From: Triglochin maritima
Taxonomy: Eukaryota; Streptophyta; Magnoliopsida; Alismatales; Juncaginaceae
Assembly: GCA_963682175.1 (NCBI GenBank)
Contig: OY821772.1
Coordinates: 52,226,925-52,290,924 of the forward strand
Length of the DNA stretch: 64,000 nucleotides
Reading direction: 5' to 3'
The notes under the pieces were generated by a model that saw only the letters and a list, made by a program, of their open reading frames with translations, had not been told where the DNA came from and made no database searches. A program made the translations under genes and the position numbers. This document shows positions 12,146 to 27,000 of this stretch, one piece after another; the stretch's first letter is position 1, and each line of letters starts with the position of its first letter.

Positions 12146-15100
12146 TGATCACACGAATGGATATTATATGACGAAAATGTTAAATGGATGCGTCCGAAGA
12201 GAGATTTTTTGATATTTCCTTTTTTAGTAAAAAAACCAAAGGATATAACACACGAATTTCTGTAAAAACCCTCAGTATTTAAAAATGACACTATTTCTTT
12301 ATTTTTTGAGGCGTCTGATGACACGATTGGATATTATACGACGAAAATGTTAAACTCATGCGTCCGAAGGGAGATTTTTTGATATTTCTTTTTTAGTAAA
12401 AAAACCAAAGGCTATAACACACGAATTTCTCTAAAAATCGTTAGTTTTTAAAAATGGCACTATTTTTTTGTATATTGAGGCGTCTGATGACACGATTGGA
12501 TATAATACGATGAAAATGTTAAACTCATGCGTCCGAAGAGAGTTTTTTTGATATTTCCTTTTTAATAAAAATACAAAGGCTATAGCACACGAATTCCTGT
12601 AAAAAACCTCATTTTTTAAAAATGGCACTATTTCTTTGTTTTTTGAGGCGTCTGATGACACGATTGGATATTATACGACGAAATGTTAAACTGATGCTTC
12701 CGAAAAGAGATTTTTTGATATTTCCTTTTTTAGTAAAAAAAAACCAAATGCTATATCACACGAATTTCGATAAAAACCCCTAGTTTTAAAAAATTGCACT
12801 ATTTCTTTTTTTTGAGTCGTCTGATGACACGATTGGATATTATACGACGAAAATGTTAAACTGATGCGTCCGAAGATAGATTTTTTGATATTTCCTTTTT
12901 TAGTAAAAAAACCAAAGGCTATAGCACACGAATTCCTGTAAAAACCCTTAGTATTTAAAAATGACACTATTTCTTTTTTTTTTTGGCGTCTGATCACACG
13001 AATGGATATTATACGACGAAAATGTTAAAAGGATGCGTCCGAAGGGAGATTTTTTGATATTTCCTTTTTTAGTAAAAAAACCAAAGGCTATACCACACGA
13101 ATTTCGATAAAACCCCTCATTTTTTAAAAATGGCACTATTTCTTTGTTTTTTGAGGCGTCTGATGACACGAATTGATATAATACGACGAAAATGTTAAAC
13201 TCATGCGTCCGAAGAGAGATTTTTTGATATTTCATTTTTTAATAAAAAAAACCAAAGACTATAGCACACGAATTCCTGTAAAAACCCTTAGTTTTTAAAA
13301 ATGGTACTATTTCATTGTTTTTTGGGGCGTCTGATGACACGAATTGATATAATACGACGAAAATGTTAAACGCATGCGTCCAAAGAGAGATTTTTTGATA
13401 TTTCCTTTTTTAGTAAAAAAACCAAAGGCTATAGCACACGAATTCGTGTAAAAACCATCAGTTTTTAAAAATGGCACTATTTCTTTTTTTTAGGCGTCTG
13501 ATGACACGATTGGATATTATACGACGAAAATGTTAAACTGATGCGTCCGAAGATAGATTTTTTGATATTTCCTTTTTTAGTAAAAAAACCAAAGGATATA
13601 GCACACGAATTCCGGTAAAAACCCTTAGTATTTAAAAATGACACTATTTTTTTTTTTGGCGTCTGATCACACGAATGGATATTATACGACGAAAATGTTA
13701 AAAGGATGCGTCCGAAGGGAGATTTTTTGATATTTCCTTTTTTAGTAAAAAAACCAAAGGCTATACCACACGAATTTATGTAAAAATCCTTAGTTTTTAA
13801 AAATGGCACTATTTCTTTGTTTATTGAGGCGTCTGATGACACGATTGGATATTATACGACAAAAATGTTAAACTCATGCGTCCGAAGGGAGATTTTTTGA
13901 CATTTCCTTTTTAGTAAAAAAACCAAAGGCAATAACACAAGAATTTTTGTAAAAATCCTTAGTTTTTAAAAATGGCACTATTTTTTTGTTTATTGAGGCG
14001 TCTGATGACACGATTGGATATAATACGATGAAAATGTTAAACTCATGCGTCCGAAGAGAGATTTTTTGATATTTCCTTTTTAAAAAAAAAAACCAAAGGC
14101 TATAGCACACGAATTCCTGTAAAAACCCTTAGTTTTTAAAAATGGCACTATTTCTTTGTTTTTTGAGGCGTCTGATGACACGAATTGATATAATACGACG
14201 AAAATGTTAAACGCATGCGTCCGAAGAGAGATTTTTTGATATTTCCTTTTTTAGTAAAAAAACCAAAGGCTATAGCACACGAATTCCTGTAAAAACCATC
14301 AGTTTTTAATAATGTCACTATTTCTTTTTTTTTGAGGCGTCTGATGACTCGATTGGATATTATACGACGAAAATGTTAAACTGATGCGTCCGAAGATAGA
14401 TTTTTTGATATTTCCTTTTTTAGTAAAAAAACCAAAGGCTATAGCACACGAATTCCGGTAAAAACCCTTAGTATTTAAAAATGACACTATTTTTTTTTGG
14501 CGTCTGATCACACGAATGGATATTATACGACGAAAATGTTAAAAGGATGCGTCCGAAGGGAGATTTTTTGATATTTCCTTTTTTAGTAAAAAAACCAAAG
14601 GCTATACCACACGAATTTATGTAAAAATCCTTAGTTTTTAAAAATGGCACTATTTCTTTGTTTATTGAGGCGTCTGATGACACGATTGGATATTATACGA
14701 CAAAAATGTTAAACTCATGCGTCCGAAGGGAGATTTTCTGATATTTCCTTTTTAGTAAAAAAACCAAATGCTATAACACACGAATTTCTGTAAAAATCCT
14801 TAGTTTTTAAAAATGGCACTATTTTTTGTTTATTGAGGCGTCTGATGACACGATTGGATATAATACGATGAAAATGTTAAACTCATGCGTCCGAAGAGAG
14901 TTTTTTTTTATATTTCATTTTTTAGTAAAAAAAACCAAAGGCTATACCACAAGAATTCGATAAAACCCCTCATTTTTAAAAATGGCACTATTTCTTTATT
15001 TTTTGAGGCGTCTGATGACACGAATTGATATAATACGACGAAAATGTTAAATGGATGCGTCTGAAGAGAGATTTTTTGATATTTCTTTTTTTAGTAAAAA

Positions 15101-16558
15101 AAAGCAAAGGCTATAGCACACGAATTTCTGTAAAAACCCTCAGTTTTTAAAAATAGCACTATTTCTTTGTTTTTTGAGGCGTCTGATGACACGATTGGAT
15201 ATTATACGACGAAAATGTTAAACTGATGCGTCCGAAGATAAATTTTTTGATATTTCCTTTTTTAGTAAAAAAAACCAAAGGCTATAGCACACGAATTCCG
15301 GTAAAAACTCTTACTATTTAAAAATGGCACTATTTCTTTGTTTTTTGAGGCGTCTGATGACACGAATTGATATAATACGACGAAAATGTTAAACGCATGC
15401 GTCCGAAGAGAGATTTTTTGATATTTCCTTTTTTAGTAAAAAAACCAAAGGCTATAGCAAACGAATTCCAGTAAAAACTATCAGTTTTTAAAAATGGCAC
15501 TATTTCTTTTTTTTTGAGGCGTCTGATGACACGATTGGATATTATATGACGAAAATGTTAAACTGATGCGTCCGAAGATAGATTCTTTGATATTTCCTTT
15601 TTTAGTAAAAAAACCAAAGGCTATAGCACACGAATTCCGGTAAAAACCCTTAGTATTTAAAAATGACACTATTTCTTTTTTTTGGCGTCTGATCACACGA
15701 ATGGATATTATACGACGAAAATGTTAAAAGGATGCGTCCGAAGGGAGATTTTTTGATATTTCCTTTTTTCGTAAAAAAACCAAAGGCTATATATACCACA
15801 CGAATTTATGTAAAAATCCTTAGTTTTTAAAAATGGCACTATTTCTTTGTTTATTGAGGCGTCTGATGACACGATTGGATATTATACGACAAAAATGTTA
15901 AACTCATGCGTCCGAAGGGAGATTTTTTGATATTTCGTTTTTAGTAAAAAACCCAAAGGCTATAACACACGAATTTTTGTAAAATCCTTAGTTTTTAAAA
16001 ATGGCACTATTTTTTTGTTTATTGAGGCGTCTGATGACACGATTGGATATAATACGATGAAAATGTTAAACTCATGCGTCCGAAGAGAGATTTTTTGATA
16101 TTTCCTTTTTAATAACAAAAACCAAAGGCTATAGCACACGAATTCCTGTAAAAACCCTTAGTTTTTAAAAATGGCACTATTTCTTTGTTTTTTGAGGCGT
16201 CTGATGACACGAATAGATATAATACGACGAAAATGTTAAACGCATGCGTCCGAAGAGATTTTTTGATATTTCCTTTTTTAGTAAAAAAACCAAAGGCTAT
16301 AGCACACGAATTCCTATAAAAACCATCAGTTTTTAAAAATGGCACTATTTCTTTTTTTTTGAGGCGTCTGATGACACGATTGGATATTATACGACGAAAA
16401 TGTTAAACTGATGCGTCCGAAGATAGTTATTTTGATATTTCCTTTTTTAGTAAAAAAACCAAAGGCTATAGCACACGAATTCCGGTAAAAACCCTTAGTA
16501 TTTAAAAATGACACTATTTCTTTTTTTTTGGCGTCTGATCACACGAATGGATATTATA
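12146..16558. repeat. 4390-bp HOR unit, copy 2
   Basis: Tandem copy of the preceding unit at an offset of 4390. It runs about 23 bp past one full unit: homology to 7756-12168 continues to 16558, and the first mismatch is at 16559 (tatacg here, tatatg at 12169). The apparent identity over 4.4 kb indicates a very recent duplication or conversion; a local assembly duplication is the alternative. Confidence 0.92.
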
Positions 16559-18733
16559 CGACGAAAATGTTAAAAGGATGCGTCCGAAGGGAGATTTTTT
16601 GATATTTCCTTTTTTAGTAAAAAAACCAAAGGCTATACCACACGAATTTATGTAAAAATCCTTAGTTTTTAAAAATGGCACTATTTCTTTGTTTATTGAG
16701 GCGTCTGATGACATGATTGGATATTATACAACAAAAATGTTAAACTCATGCGTCCGAAGGGAGATTTTTTGATATTTCCTTTTTAGTAAAAAAACCAAAG
16801 GCTACAACACACGAATTTCTGTAAAAATCCTTAGTTTTTAAAAATGACACTATTTTTGGTTTATTGAGGCGTCTGATGACACGATTGGATATAATACGAT
16901 GAAAATGTTAAACTCATGCGTCCGAAGAGAGTTTTTTTTTATATTTCATTTTTTAGTAAAAAAACCAAAGGCTATACCACACCAATTCGATAAAACCCCT
17001 CATTTTTTAAAATGGCACTATTTCTTTGTTTTTTGAGGCGTCTGATGACACGAATTGATATAATACGACGAAAATGTTAAATGGATGCATCTGAAGAGAG
17101 ATTTTTTGATATTTCTTTTTTTAGTAAAAAAAAGCAAAGGCTATAGCACACGAATTCCTGTAAAAACCCTCAGTTTTTGAAAATAGCACTATTTCTTTGT
17201 TTTTTGAGGCGTCTGATGACACGATTGGATATTATACAACAAAAATTTTAAACTGATGCGTCCGAAGATAGATTTTTTGATATTTCCTTTTTTAGTAAAA
17301 AAACCAAAGGCTATACCACACGAATTTCGATAAAACCCCTCATTTTTTAAAAATGGCACTATTTATTTGTTTTTTGAGGCGTCTGATGACACGAATAGAT
17401 ATAATACGACGAAAATGTTAAACTCGTGCGTCCGAAGAGAGATTTTTTGATATTTCCTTTTTTAGTAAAAAAACCAAAGGCTATACCACACGAATTCCTG
17501 TAAAAATCCTCAGTTTTTAAAAATGGCACTATTTCTTTGTTTATTGAGGCGTCTGATGACACGATTGGATATTATACGACGAAAATGTTAAACTCATGCG
17601 TCCGAAAGGAGATTTTTTGATATTTCTTTTTTTAGTAAAAAAACCAAAGGCTATACCACACGAATTTCGATAAAACCCCTCATTTTTTAAAAATGTCACT
17701 ATTTCTTTGTTTTTTGAGGCGTCTGATGACACGAATTGATATAATACGACGAAAATGTTAAACTCATGCGTCCGAAGAGAGATTTTTTGATATTTCCTTT
17801 TTTAATAAAAAAAAGCAAAGGCTATAGCACACGAATTCCTGTAAAAACCCTCAGTTTTTAAAAATGGCACTATTTCTTTGTTTTTTAAGGCGTCTGATGA
17901 CACGATTGGATATTATACGACGAAAATGTTAAAAGGATGCGTCCGAAGGGAGATTTTTGATATTTCCTTTTTTAGTAAAAAAACCCAAAGGCTATATAAC
18001 ACACGAATTTCTGTAAAAATCCTTAGTTTTTAAAAATGGCACTATTTCTTTGTTTATTGAGGCGTCTGATGACACGATTGAATATTATACGACGAAAATG
18101 TTAAACTGATGCGTCCGAAGATAGATTTTTTGATATTTCCTTTTTTAGTAAAAAAACCAAAGGCTGTAGCACACGAATTCCGGTAAAAACCCTTAGTATT
18201 TAAAAATGACACTATTTCTTTGTTTTTTAGGCGTCTGATGACACGAATGAATATTATACGACGAAAATATTAAACGGATGCTTCCGAAGAGAGATTTTTT
18301 GATATTTTATTTTTTAGTAAAAAAACCAAAGGCTATACCACACAAATTTGATAAAACCCCTCATTTTTTAAAATAGCACTATTTCTTTGTTTTTTGAGGC
18401 GTCTGATGACACGAATTGATATAATACGACGAAAATGTTAAATGGATGCGTCTGAAGAGAGATTTTTTTATATTTCTTTTTTTAGTAAAAAAAAGCAAAG
18501 GCTATAGCACACGAATTCCTGTAAAAACCCTCAGTTTTTAAAAATAGCACTATTTCTTTGTTTTTTGAGGCATCTGATGACACGATTGGATATTATACTA
18601 CGAAAATGTTAAACTGATGCGTCTGAAGATAGATTTTTTGATATTTCCTTTTTTAGTAAAAAACCAAAGGCTATAGCACACGAATTCCGGTAAAAACCCA
18701 TAGTATTTAAAAATGACACTATTTCTTTTTTTT
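16531..18733. repeat. 2203-bp HOR unit, copy 1 (13 monomers)
   Basis: Begins at the gcgtctgatcacacg junction monomer. Its first four or so monomers resemble an internal part of the 4390-bp unit (gcgtctgatc at 10110 and 14500 corresponds to 16531): same tgtttattgagg lead, same tttttttttatatttc variant and same agcaaagg monomer. Private variants include gacatgattgg, tacaacaaaaatg, ctacaacacacg and cacaccaattcg. Confidence 0.92.
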
Positions 18734-20936
18734 GCGTCTGATCACACGAATGGATATTATACGACGAAAATGTTAAAAGGATGCGTCCGAAGGGAGATTT
18801 TTTGATATTTCCTTTTTTAGTAAAAAAACCAAAGGCTATACCACACGAATTTATGTAAAAATCCTTAGTTTTTAAAAATGGCACTATTTCTTTGTTTATT
18901 GAGGCGTCTGATGACATGATTGGATATTATACAACAAAAATGTTAAACTCATGCGTCCGAAGGGAGATTTTTTGATATTTCCTTTTTAGTAAAAAAACCA
19001 AAGGCTACAACACACGAATTTCTGTAAAAATCCTTAGTTTTTAAAAATGACACTATTTTTGGTTTATTGAGGCGTCTGATGACACGATTGGATATAATAC
19101 GATGAAAATGTTAAACTCATGCGTCCGAAGAGAGTTTTTTTTTATATTTCATTTTTTAGTAAAAAAACCAAAGGCTATACCACACCAATTCGATAAAACC
19201 CCTCATTTTTTAAAATGGCACTATTTCTTTGTTTTTTGAGGCGTCTGATGACACGAATTGATATAATACGACGAAAATGTTAAATGGATGCATCTGAAGA
19301 GAGATTTTTTGATATTTCTTTTTTTAGTAAAAAAAAGCAAAGGCTATAGCACACGAATTCCTGTAAAAACCCTCAGTTTTTGAAAATAGCACTATTTCTT
19401 TGTTTTTTGAGGCGTCTGATGACACGATTGGATATTATACAACAAAAATTTTAAACTGATGCGTCCGAAGATAGATTTTTTGATATTTCCTTTTTTAGTA
19501 AAAAAACCAAAGGCTATACCACACGAATTTCGATAAAACCCCTCATTTTTTAAAAATGGCACTATTTATTTGTTTTTTGAGGCGTCTGATGACACGAATA
19601 GATATAATACGACGAAAATGTTAAACTCGTGCGTCCGAAGAGAGATTTTTTGATATTTCCTTTTTTAGTAAAAAAACCAAAGGCTATACCACACGAATTC
19701 CTGTAAAAATCCTCAGTTTTTAAAAATGGCACTATTTCTTTGTTTATTGAGGCGTCTGATGACACGATTGGATATTATACGACGAAAATGTTAAACTCAT
19801 GCGTCCGAAAGGAGATTTTTTGATATTTCTTTTTTTAGTAAAAAAACCAAAGGCTATACCACACGAATTTCGATAAAACCCCTCATTTTTTAAAAATGTC
19901 ACTATTTCTTTGTTTTTTGAGGCGTCTGATGACACGAATTGATATAATACGACGAAAATGTTAAACTCATGCGTCCGAAGAGAGATTTTTTGATATTTCC
20001 TTTTTTAATAAAAAAAAGCAAAGGCTATAGCACACGAATTCCTGTAAAAACCCTCAGTTTTTAAAAATGGCACTATTTCTTTGTTTTTTAAGGCGTCTGA
20101 TGACACGATTGGATATTATACGACGAAAATGTTAAAAGGATGCGTCCGAAGGGAGATTTTTGATATTTCCTTTTTTAGTAAAAAAACCCAAAGGCTATAT
20201 AACACACGAATTTCTGTAAAAATCCTTAGTTTTTAAAAATGGCACTATTTCTTTGTTTATTGAGGCGTCTGATGACACGATTGAATATTATACGACGAAA
20301 ATGTTAAACTGATGCGTCCGAAGATAGATTTTTTGATATTTCCTTTTTTAGTAAAAAAACCAAAGGCTGTAGCACACGAATTCCGGTAAAAACCCTTAGT
20401 ATTTAAAAATGACACTATTTCTTTGTTTTTTAGGCGTCTGATGACACGAATGAATATTATACGACGAAAATATTAAACGGATGCTTCCGAAGAGAGATTT
20501 TTTGATATTTTATTTTTTAGTAAAAAAACCAAAGGCTATACCACACAAATTTGATAAAACCCCTCATTTTTTAAAATAGCACTATTTCTTTGTTTTTTGA
20601 GGCGTCTGATGACACGAATTGATATAATACGACGAAAATGTTAAATGGATGCGTCTGAAGAGAGATTTTTTTATATTTCTTTTTTTAGTAAAAAAAAGCA
20701 AAGGCTATAGCACACGAATTCCTGTAAAAACCCTCAGTTTTTAAAAATAGCACTATTTCTTTGTTTTTTGAGGCATCTGATGACACGATTGGATATTATA
20801 CTACGAAAATGTTAAACTGATGCGTCTGAAGATAGATTTTTTGATATTTCCTTTTTTAGTAAAAAACCAAAGGCTATAGCACACGAATTCCGGTAAAAAC
20901 CCATAGTATTTAAAAATGACACTATTTCTTTTTTTT
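18734..20936. repeat. 2203-bp HOR unit, copy 2
   Basis: Offset 2203 from copy 1. Landmarks transfer exactly, for example gcgtctgatgacatg at 16701 and 18904. I saw no difference in the lines compared. The lead is tttttttgcgtctgatcac, one of the diagnostic marks of the unit junction; copy 1 has a longer T-run and gg at the same place because it joins the 4390-bp block. Confidence 0.93.
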
Positions 20937-23184
20937 GCGTCTGATCACACGAATGGATATTATACGACGAAAATGTTAAAAGGATGCGTCCGAAGGGAGA
21001 TTTTTTGATATTTCCTTTTTTAGTAAAAAAACCAAAGGCTATACCACACGAATTTATGTAAAAATCCTTAGTTTTTAAAAATGGCACTATTTCTTTGTTT
21101 ATTGAGGCGTCTGATGACATGATTGGATATTATACAACAAAAATGTTAAACTCATGCGTCCGAAGGGAGATTTTTTGATATTTCCTTTTTAGTAAAAAAA
21201 CCAAAGGCTACAACACACGAATTTCTGTAAAAATCCTTAGTTTTTAAAAATGACACTATTTTTGGTTTATTGAGGCGTCTGATGACACGATTGGATATAA
21301 TACGATGAAAATGTTAAACTCATGCGTCCGAAGAGAGTTTTTTTTTATATTTCATTTTTTAGTAAAAAAACCAAAGGCTATACCACACCAATTCGATAAA
21401 ACCCCTCATTTTTTAAAATGGCACTATTTCTTTGTTTTTTGAGGCGTCTGATGACACGAATTGATATAATACGACGAAAATGTTAAATGGATGCATCTGA
21501 AGAGAGATTTTTTGATATTTCTTTTTTTAGTAAAAAAAAGCAAAGGCTATAGCACACGAATTCCTGTAAAAACCCTCAGTTTTTGAAAATAGCACTATTT
21601 CTTTGTTTTTTGAGGCGTCTGATGACACGATTGGATATTATACAACAAAAATTTTAAACTGATGCGTCCGAAGATAGATTTTTTGATATTTCCTTTTTTA
21701 GTAAAAAAACCAAAGGCTATACCACACGAATTTCGATAAAACCCCTCATTTTTTAAAAATGGCACTATTTATTTGTTTTTTGAGGCGTCTGATGACACGA
21801 ATAGATATAATACGACGAAAATGTTAAACTCGTGCGTCCGAAGAGAGATTTTTTGATATTTCCTTTTTTAGTAAAAAAACCAAAGGCTATACCACACGAA
21901 TTCCTGTAAAAATCCTCAGTTTTTAAAAATGGCACTATTTCTTTGTTTATTGAGGCGTCTGATGACACGATTGGATATTATACGACGAAAATGTTAAACT
22001 CATGCGTCCGAAAGGAGATTTTTTGATATTTCTTTTTTTAGTAAAAAAACCAAAGGCTATACCACACGAATTTCGATAAAACCCCTCATTTTTTAAAAAT
22101 GTCACTATTTCTTTGTTTTTTGAGGCGTCTGATGACACGAATTGATATAATACGACGAAAATGTTAAACTCATGCGTCCGAAGAGAGATTTTTTGATATT
22201 TCCTTTTTTAATAAAAAAAAGCAAAGGCTATAGCACACGAATTCCTGTAAAAACCCTCAGTTTTTAAAAATGGCACTATTTCTTTGTTTTTTAAGGCGTC
22301 TGATGACACGATTGGATATTATACGACGAAAATGTTAAAAGGATGCGTCCGAAGGGAGATTTTTGATATTTCCTTTTTTAGTAAAAAAACCCAAAGGCTA
22401 TATAACACACGAATTTCTGTAAAAATCCTTAGTTTTTAAAAATGGCACTATTTCTTTGTTTATTGAGGCGTCTGATGACACGATTGAATATTATACGACG
22501 AAAATGTTAAACTGATGCGTCCGAAGATAGATTTTTTGATATTTCCTTTTTTAGTAAAAAAACCAAAGGCTGTAGCACACGAATTCCGGTAAAAACCCTT
22601 AGTATTTAAAAATGACACTATTTCTTTGTTTTTTAGGCGTCTGATGACACGAATGAATATTATACGACGAAAATATTAAACGGATGCTTCCGAAGAGAGA
22701 TTTTTTGATATTTTATTTTTTAGTAAAAAAACCAAAGGCTATACCACACAAATTTGATAAAACCCCTCATTTTTTAAAATAGCACTATTTCTTTGTTTTT
22801 TGAGGCGTCTGATGACACGAATTGATATAATACGACGAAAATGTTAAATGGATGCGTCTGAAGAGAGATTTTTTTATATTTCTTTTTTTAGTAAAAAAAA
22901 GCAAAGGCTATAGCACACGAATTCCTGTAAAAACCCTCAGTTTTTAAAAATAGCACTATTTCTTTGTTTTTTGAGGCATCTGATGACACGATTGGATATT
23001 ATACTACGAAAATGTTAAACTGATGCGTCTGAAGATAGATTTTTTGATATTTCCTTTTTTAGTAAAAAACCAAAGGCTATAGCACACGAATTCCGGTAAA
23101 AACCCATAGTATTTAAAAATGACACTATTTCTTTTTTTTGCGTCTGATCACACGAATGGATATTATACGACGAAAATGTTAAAA
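20937..23184. repeat. 2203-bp HOR unit, copy 3
   Basis: Third tandem copy; one full unit ends at 23139 and identity continues to 23184. From 23185 the sequence still follows the unit but with substitutions (aaaatgatgcg for aaaaggatgcg; gaaggaatatt for gaagggagatt). Three near-perfect copies followed by decay mark the edge of a homogenised block. Confidence 0.92.
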
Positions 23185-24030
23185 TGATGCGTCCGAAGGA
23201 ATATTTTTTGATATTTCCTTTTTTAGTAAAAAAACCAAAGGCTATAACACACGAATTTATGTAAAAATCCTTAGTTTTTAAAAATGGTACTATTTCTTTG
23301 TTTATTGAGGCGTCTGATGACACGATTGGATATTATACGACAAAAATGTTAAACTCATGCGTCCGAAGGGAGATTTTTTGATATTTCCTTTTTAGTAAAA
23401 AAAACCAAAGGCAATAAAACACGAATTTCTGTAAAAATCCTTAGTTTTTAAATACGGCACTATTTTTTGTTTATTTAGGCGTCTAATGACACGATTGGAT
23501 ATAATACGATGAAAATGTTAAACTCATGCGTCCGAGGAGAGTTTTTTTTATATTTCATTTTTTAGTAAAAAAAACCAAAGGCTATACCACACGAATTCGA
23601 TAAAACCCTCATTTTTTAAAATGGCACTATTTCTTTGTTTTTTGAGGCGTCTGATGACACGAATTGATATAATACGACGAAAATGTTAAATGGATGCGTC
23701 TGAAGAGAGATTTTTTTATATTTCTTTTTTTAGTAAAAAAAAGCAGAGGCTATAGCACATGAATTCCTGTAAAAACCCTCAGTTTTAAAAAATAGCACTA
23801 TTTCTTTGTTTTTTGAGGCGTCTGATGACACGATTGGATAGTATACGACGAAAATGTTAAACTGATGCGTCCGAAGATAGATTTGTTGATATTTCTTTTT
23901 TTAGTAAAAAAACCAAAAGCTATACCACACGAATTTCGATAAAACCCCTCATTTTTTAAAAACGGCACTATTTTTTGTTTTTTGAGGCGTCTGATGACAC
24001 GAATAGATATAATACGACGAAATGTTAAAC
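23185..24030. repeat. Decayed fourth copy of the 2203-bp unit
   Basis: Follows the same monomer order as 20982-21830 (tgtttattgagg, tacgacaaaaatg, ttttttatatttc, atggatgcgtctg, agcagagg, gatagtatacg) but differs every few tens of bases. Homology becomes hard to tell from general monomer similarity after about 24030. It represents the unit before the last round of homogenisation. Confidence 0.75.
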
Positions 24031-27000
24031 TCATGCGTCCGAAGAGAGATTTTTTGATATTTTCTTTTTTAATAAAAAAACCAAAGGCTATAGCACACAA
24101 ATTCCTGTAAAAACCCTCAGTTTTTAAAAATGACACTATTTCATTGTTTTTTAGGCGTCTGATGACACGAATGAATATTATACGACGAATATGTTAAACA
24201 GATGCTTCCGAAGAGAGATTTTTTGATATTTCATTTTTTAGTAAAAAAACCAAAAGCTATACCACACGAATTTCGATAAAACCCCTCATTTTTTAAAAAT
24301 GGCACTATTTCTTTGTTTTTTGAGGCGTCTGATGACACGAATTGATATAATACGACGAAAATGTTAAACTGATGCGTCCGAAGATAGATTTTTTGATATT
24401 TCCTTTTTAGTAAAAAAACCAAAGGCTATAGCACACGAATTCCGGTAAAAACCCTTAGTATTTAAAAATGACACTATTTCTTTTTTTTTGGCGTCTGATC
24501 ACACGAATGGATATTATACGACGAAAATGTTAAAAGGATGCGTCCCAAGGGAGATTTTTTGATATTTCCTTTTTTAGTAAAAAACCCAAAGGCTATAACA
24601 CACGAATTTCTGTAAAAATCCTTAGTTTTTAAAAATGGCACTATTTCTTTGTTTTTTGAGGCGTCTGATGACACGAATTGATATAGTACGACGAAAATGT
24701 TAAACTCATGCGTCCGAAGAGAGATTTTTTGATATTTCCTTTTTTAATAAAAAAAAAACCAAAGGCTATAGCACACGAATTCCTGTAAAAACCCTCAGTT
24801 TTTAAAAATTGCACTATTTCTTTGTTTTTTGAGGCGTCTGATGACACGATTGGATATTATACGACGAAAATGTTAAACTGATGCGTCCGAAGATAAATTT
24901 TTGAGATTTCCTTTTTTAGTAAAAAAACCAAAGGCTGTAGCACACGAATTCCGGTAAAAACCCTTAGTATTTAAAAATGACACTATTTCTTTTTTTTTTA
25001 GGCGTCTGATGACACGAATGAATATTATACGACGAAAATGTTAAACGGATGCTTCCGAAGAGAGATTTTTTGATATTTCATTTTTTAGTAAAAAAACCAA
25101 AGGCTATATACCACACGAATTCGATAAAACCCCTCATTTTTTAAAATGGCACTATTTCTTTGTTTTTTTTGGCATCTGATCACACGAATGGATATTATAC
25201 GACGAAAATGTTAAAAGGATGCGTCCGAAGGGAGATTTTTTGATATTTCTTTTTTTAGTAAAAAAACCAAAGGCTATACCACACGAATTTCTGTAAAAAT
25301 CCTTAGTTTTTAAAAATGGCACTATTTTTTTGTTTATTGAGGCGTCTGATGACACGATTGGATATAATACGATGAAAATGTTAAACTGATGCGTCCGAAG
25401 ATAGATTTTTTGTTATTTCCTTTTTTAGTAAAAAAAACCAAAGGCTATACCACCCGAATTTCGATAAAACCCCTCATTTTTTAAAAATGGCATTATTTCT
25501 TTGTTTTTTGAGGCGTCTGATGACACGAATTGATATAATACTACGAAAATGTTAAACTCATGCGTCCGAAGAGAGATTTTTTGATATTTCCTTTTTTAAT
25601 AAAAAAAACCAAAGGCTATAGCACACGAATTGCTGTAAAAACCCTCAAATTTTAAAAATGGCACTATTTCTTTGTTTTCTGAGGCGTCTGATGACACGAT
25701 TGGATATTATACGACGAAAATGTTAAACTGATGCGTCCGAAGATAGATTTTTTGATATTTTCTTTTTTAGTAAAAAACCAAAGGCTATAGCACACGAATT
25801 CCGGTAAAAACCCTTAGTATTTAAAAATGACACTATTTCATTGTTTTTTAGGCGTCTGATGACACGAATGAATATTATACGACGAATATGTTAAACAGAT
25901 GCTTCCGAAGAGAGATTTTTTGATATTTCATTTTTTAGTAAAAAAACCAAAAGCTATACCACACGAATTTCGATAAAACCCCTCATTTTTTAAAAATGGC
26001 ACTATTTCTTTGTTTTTTGAGGCGTCTGATGACACGAATTGATATAATACGACGAAAATGTTAAACTCATGCGTCCGAAGAGAGATTTTTTCATATTTCT
26101 TTTTTTAGTAAAAAAACCAAAGGCTATAGCACACGAATTCCGGTAAAAACCCTTAGTATTTAAAAATGACACTATTTCTTTTTTTTTTGGCGTCTGATCA
26201 CACGAATGGATATTATACGAAGAAAATGTTAAAAGGATACGTCCGTAGGGAGATTTTTTGATATTTCCTTTTTTAGTAAAAAAACCCAAAGGCTATAACA
26301 CACGAATTTCTGTAAAAATCCTTAGTTTTTAAAAATGGCACTATTTCTTTGTTTATTGAGGCGTCTGATGACACGATTGAATATTATACAACGAAAATGT
26401 TAAACTGATGCGTCCGAAGATAGATTTTTTGACATTTCCTTTTTTAGTAAAAAAACCAAAGGCTGTAGCACACGAATTCCGGTAAAAACCCTTAGTATTT
26501 AAAAATGACACTATTTCTTTTTTTTTAGGCGTCTGATGACACGAATGAATATTATACGACGAAAATGTTAAACGGATGCTTCCGAAGAGAGATTTTTTGA
26601 TATTTCATTTTTTAGTAAAAAAACGAAAGGCTATACCACACGAATTCGATAAAACCCCTCATTTTTTAAAATGGCACTATTTCTTCGTTTTTTGAGGCGG
26701 CTGATGACACGAATTGATATAATACGACGAAAATGTTAAATGGATGCGTCTGAAGCGAGATTTTTTGATATTTCTTTTTTTAGTAAAAAAAAGCAAAGGC
26801 TACAGCACACAAATTCTTGTAAAAACCCTCAGTTTTTAAAAATAGCACTATTTCTTTGTTTTTTGAGGCGTCTGATGACACGAATTGATATAATACGACG
26901 AAAATGTTAAACTCATGCGTCCGAAGAGAGATTTTTTGATATTTCCTTTTTTAATAAAAAAACCAAAGGCTATAGCACACGAATTCCTGTAAAAACCCTC

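Noticed and set aside
7756..23184. CRISPR array
   Set aside because: Repeats are about 170 bp with no unique spacers between them, and there are no cas genes; this is a tandem satellite.
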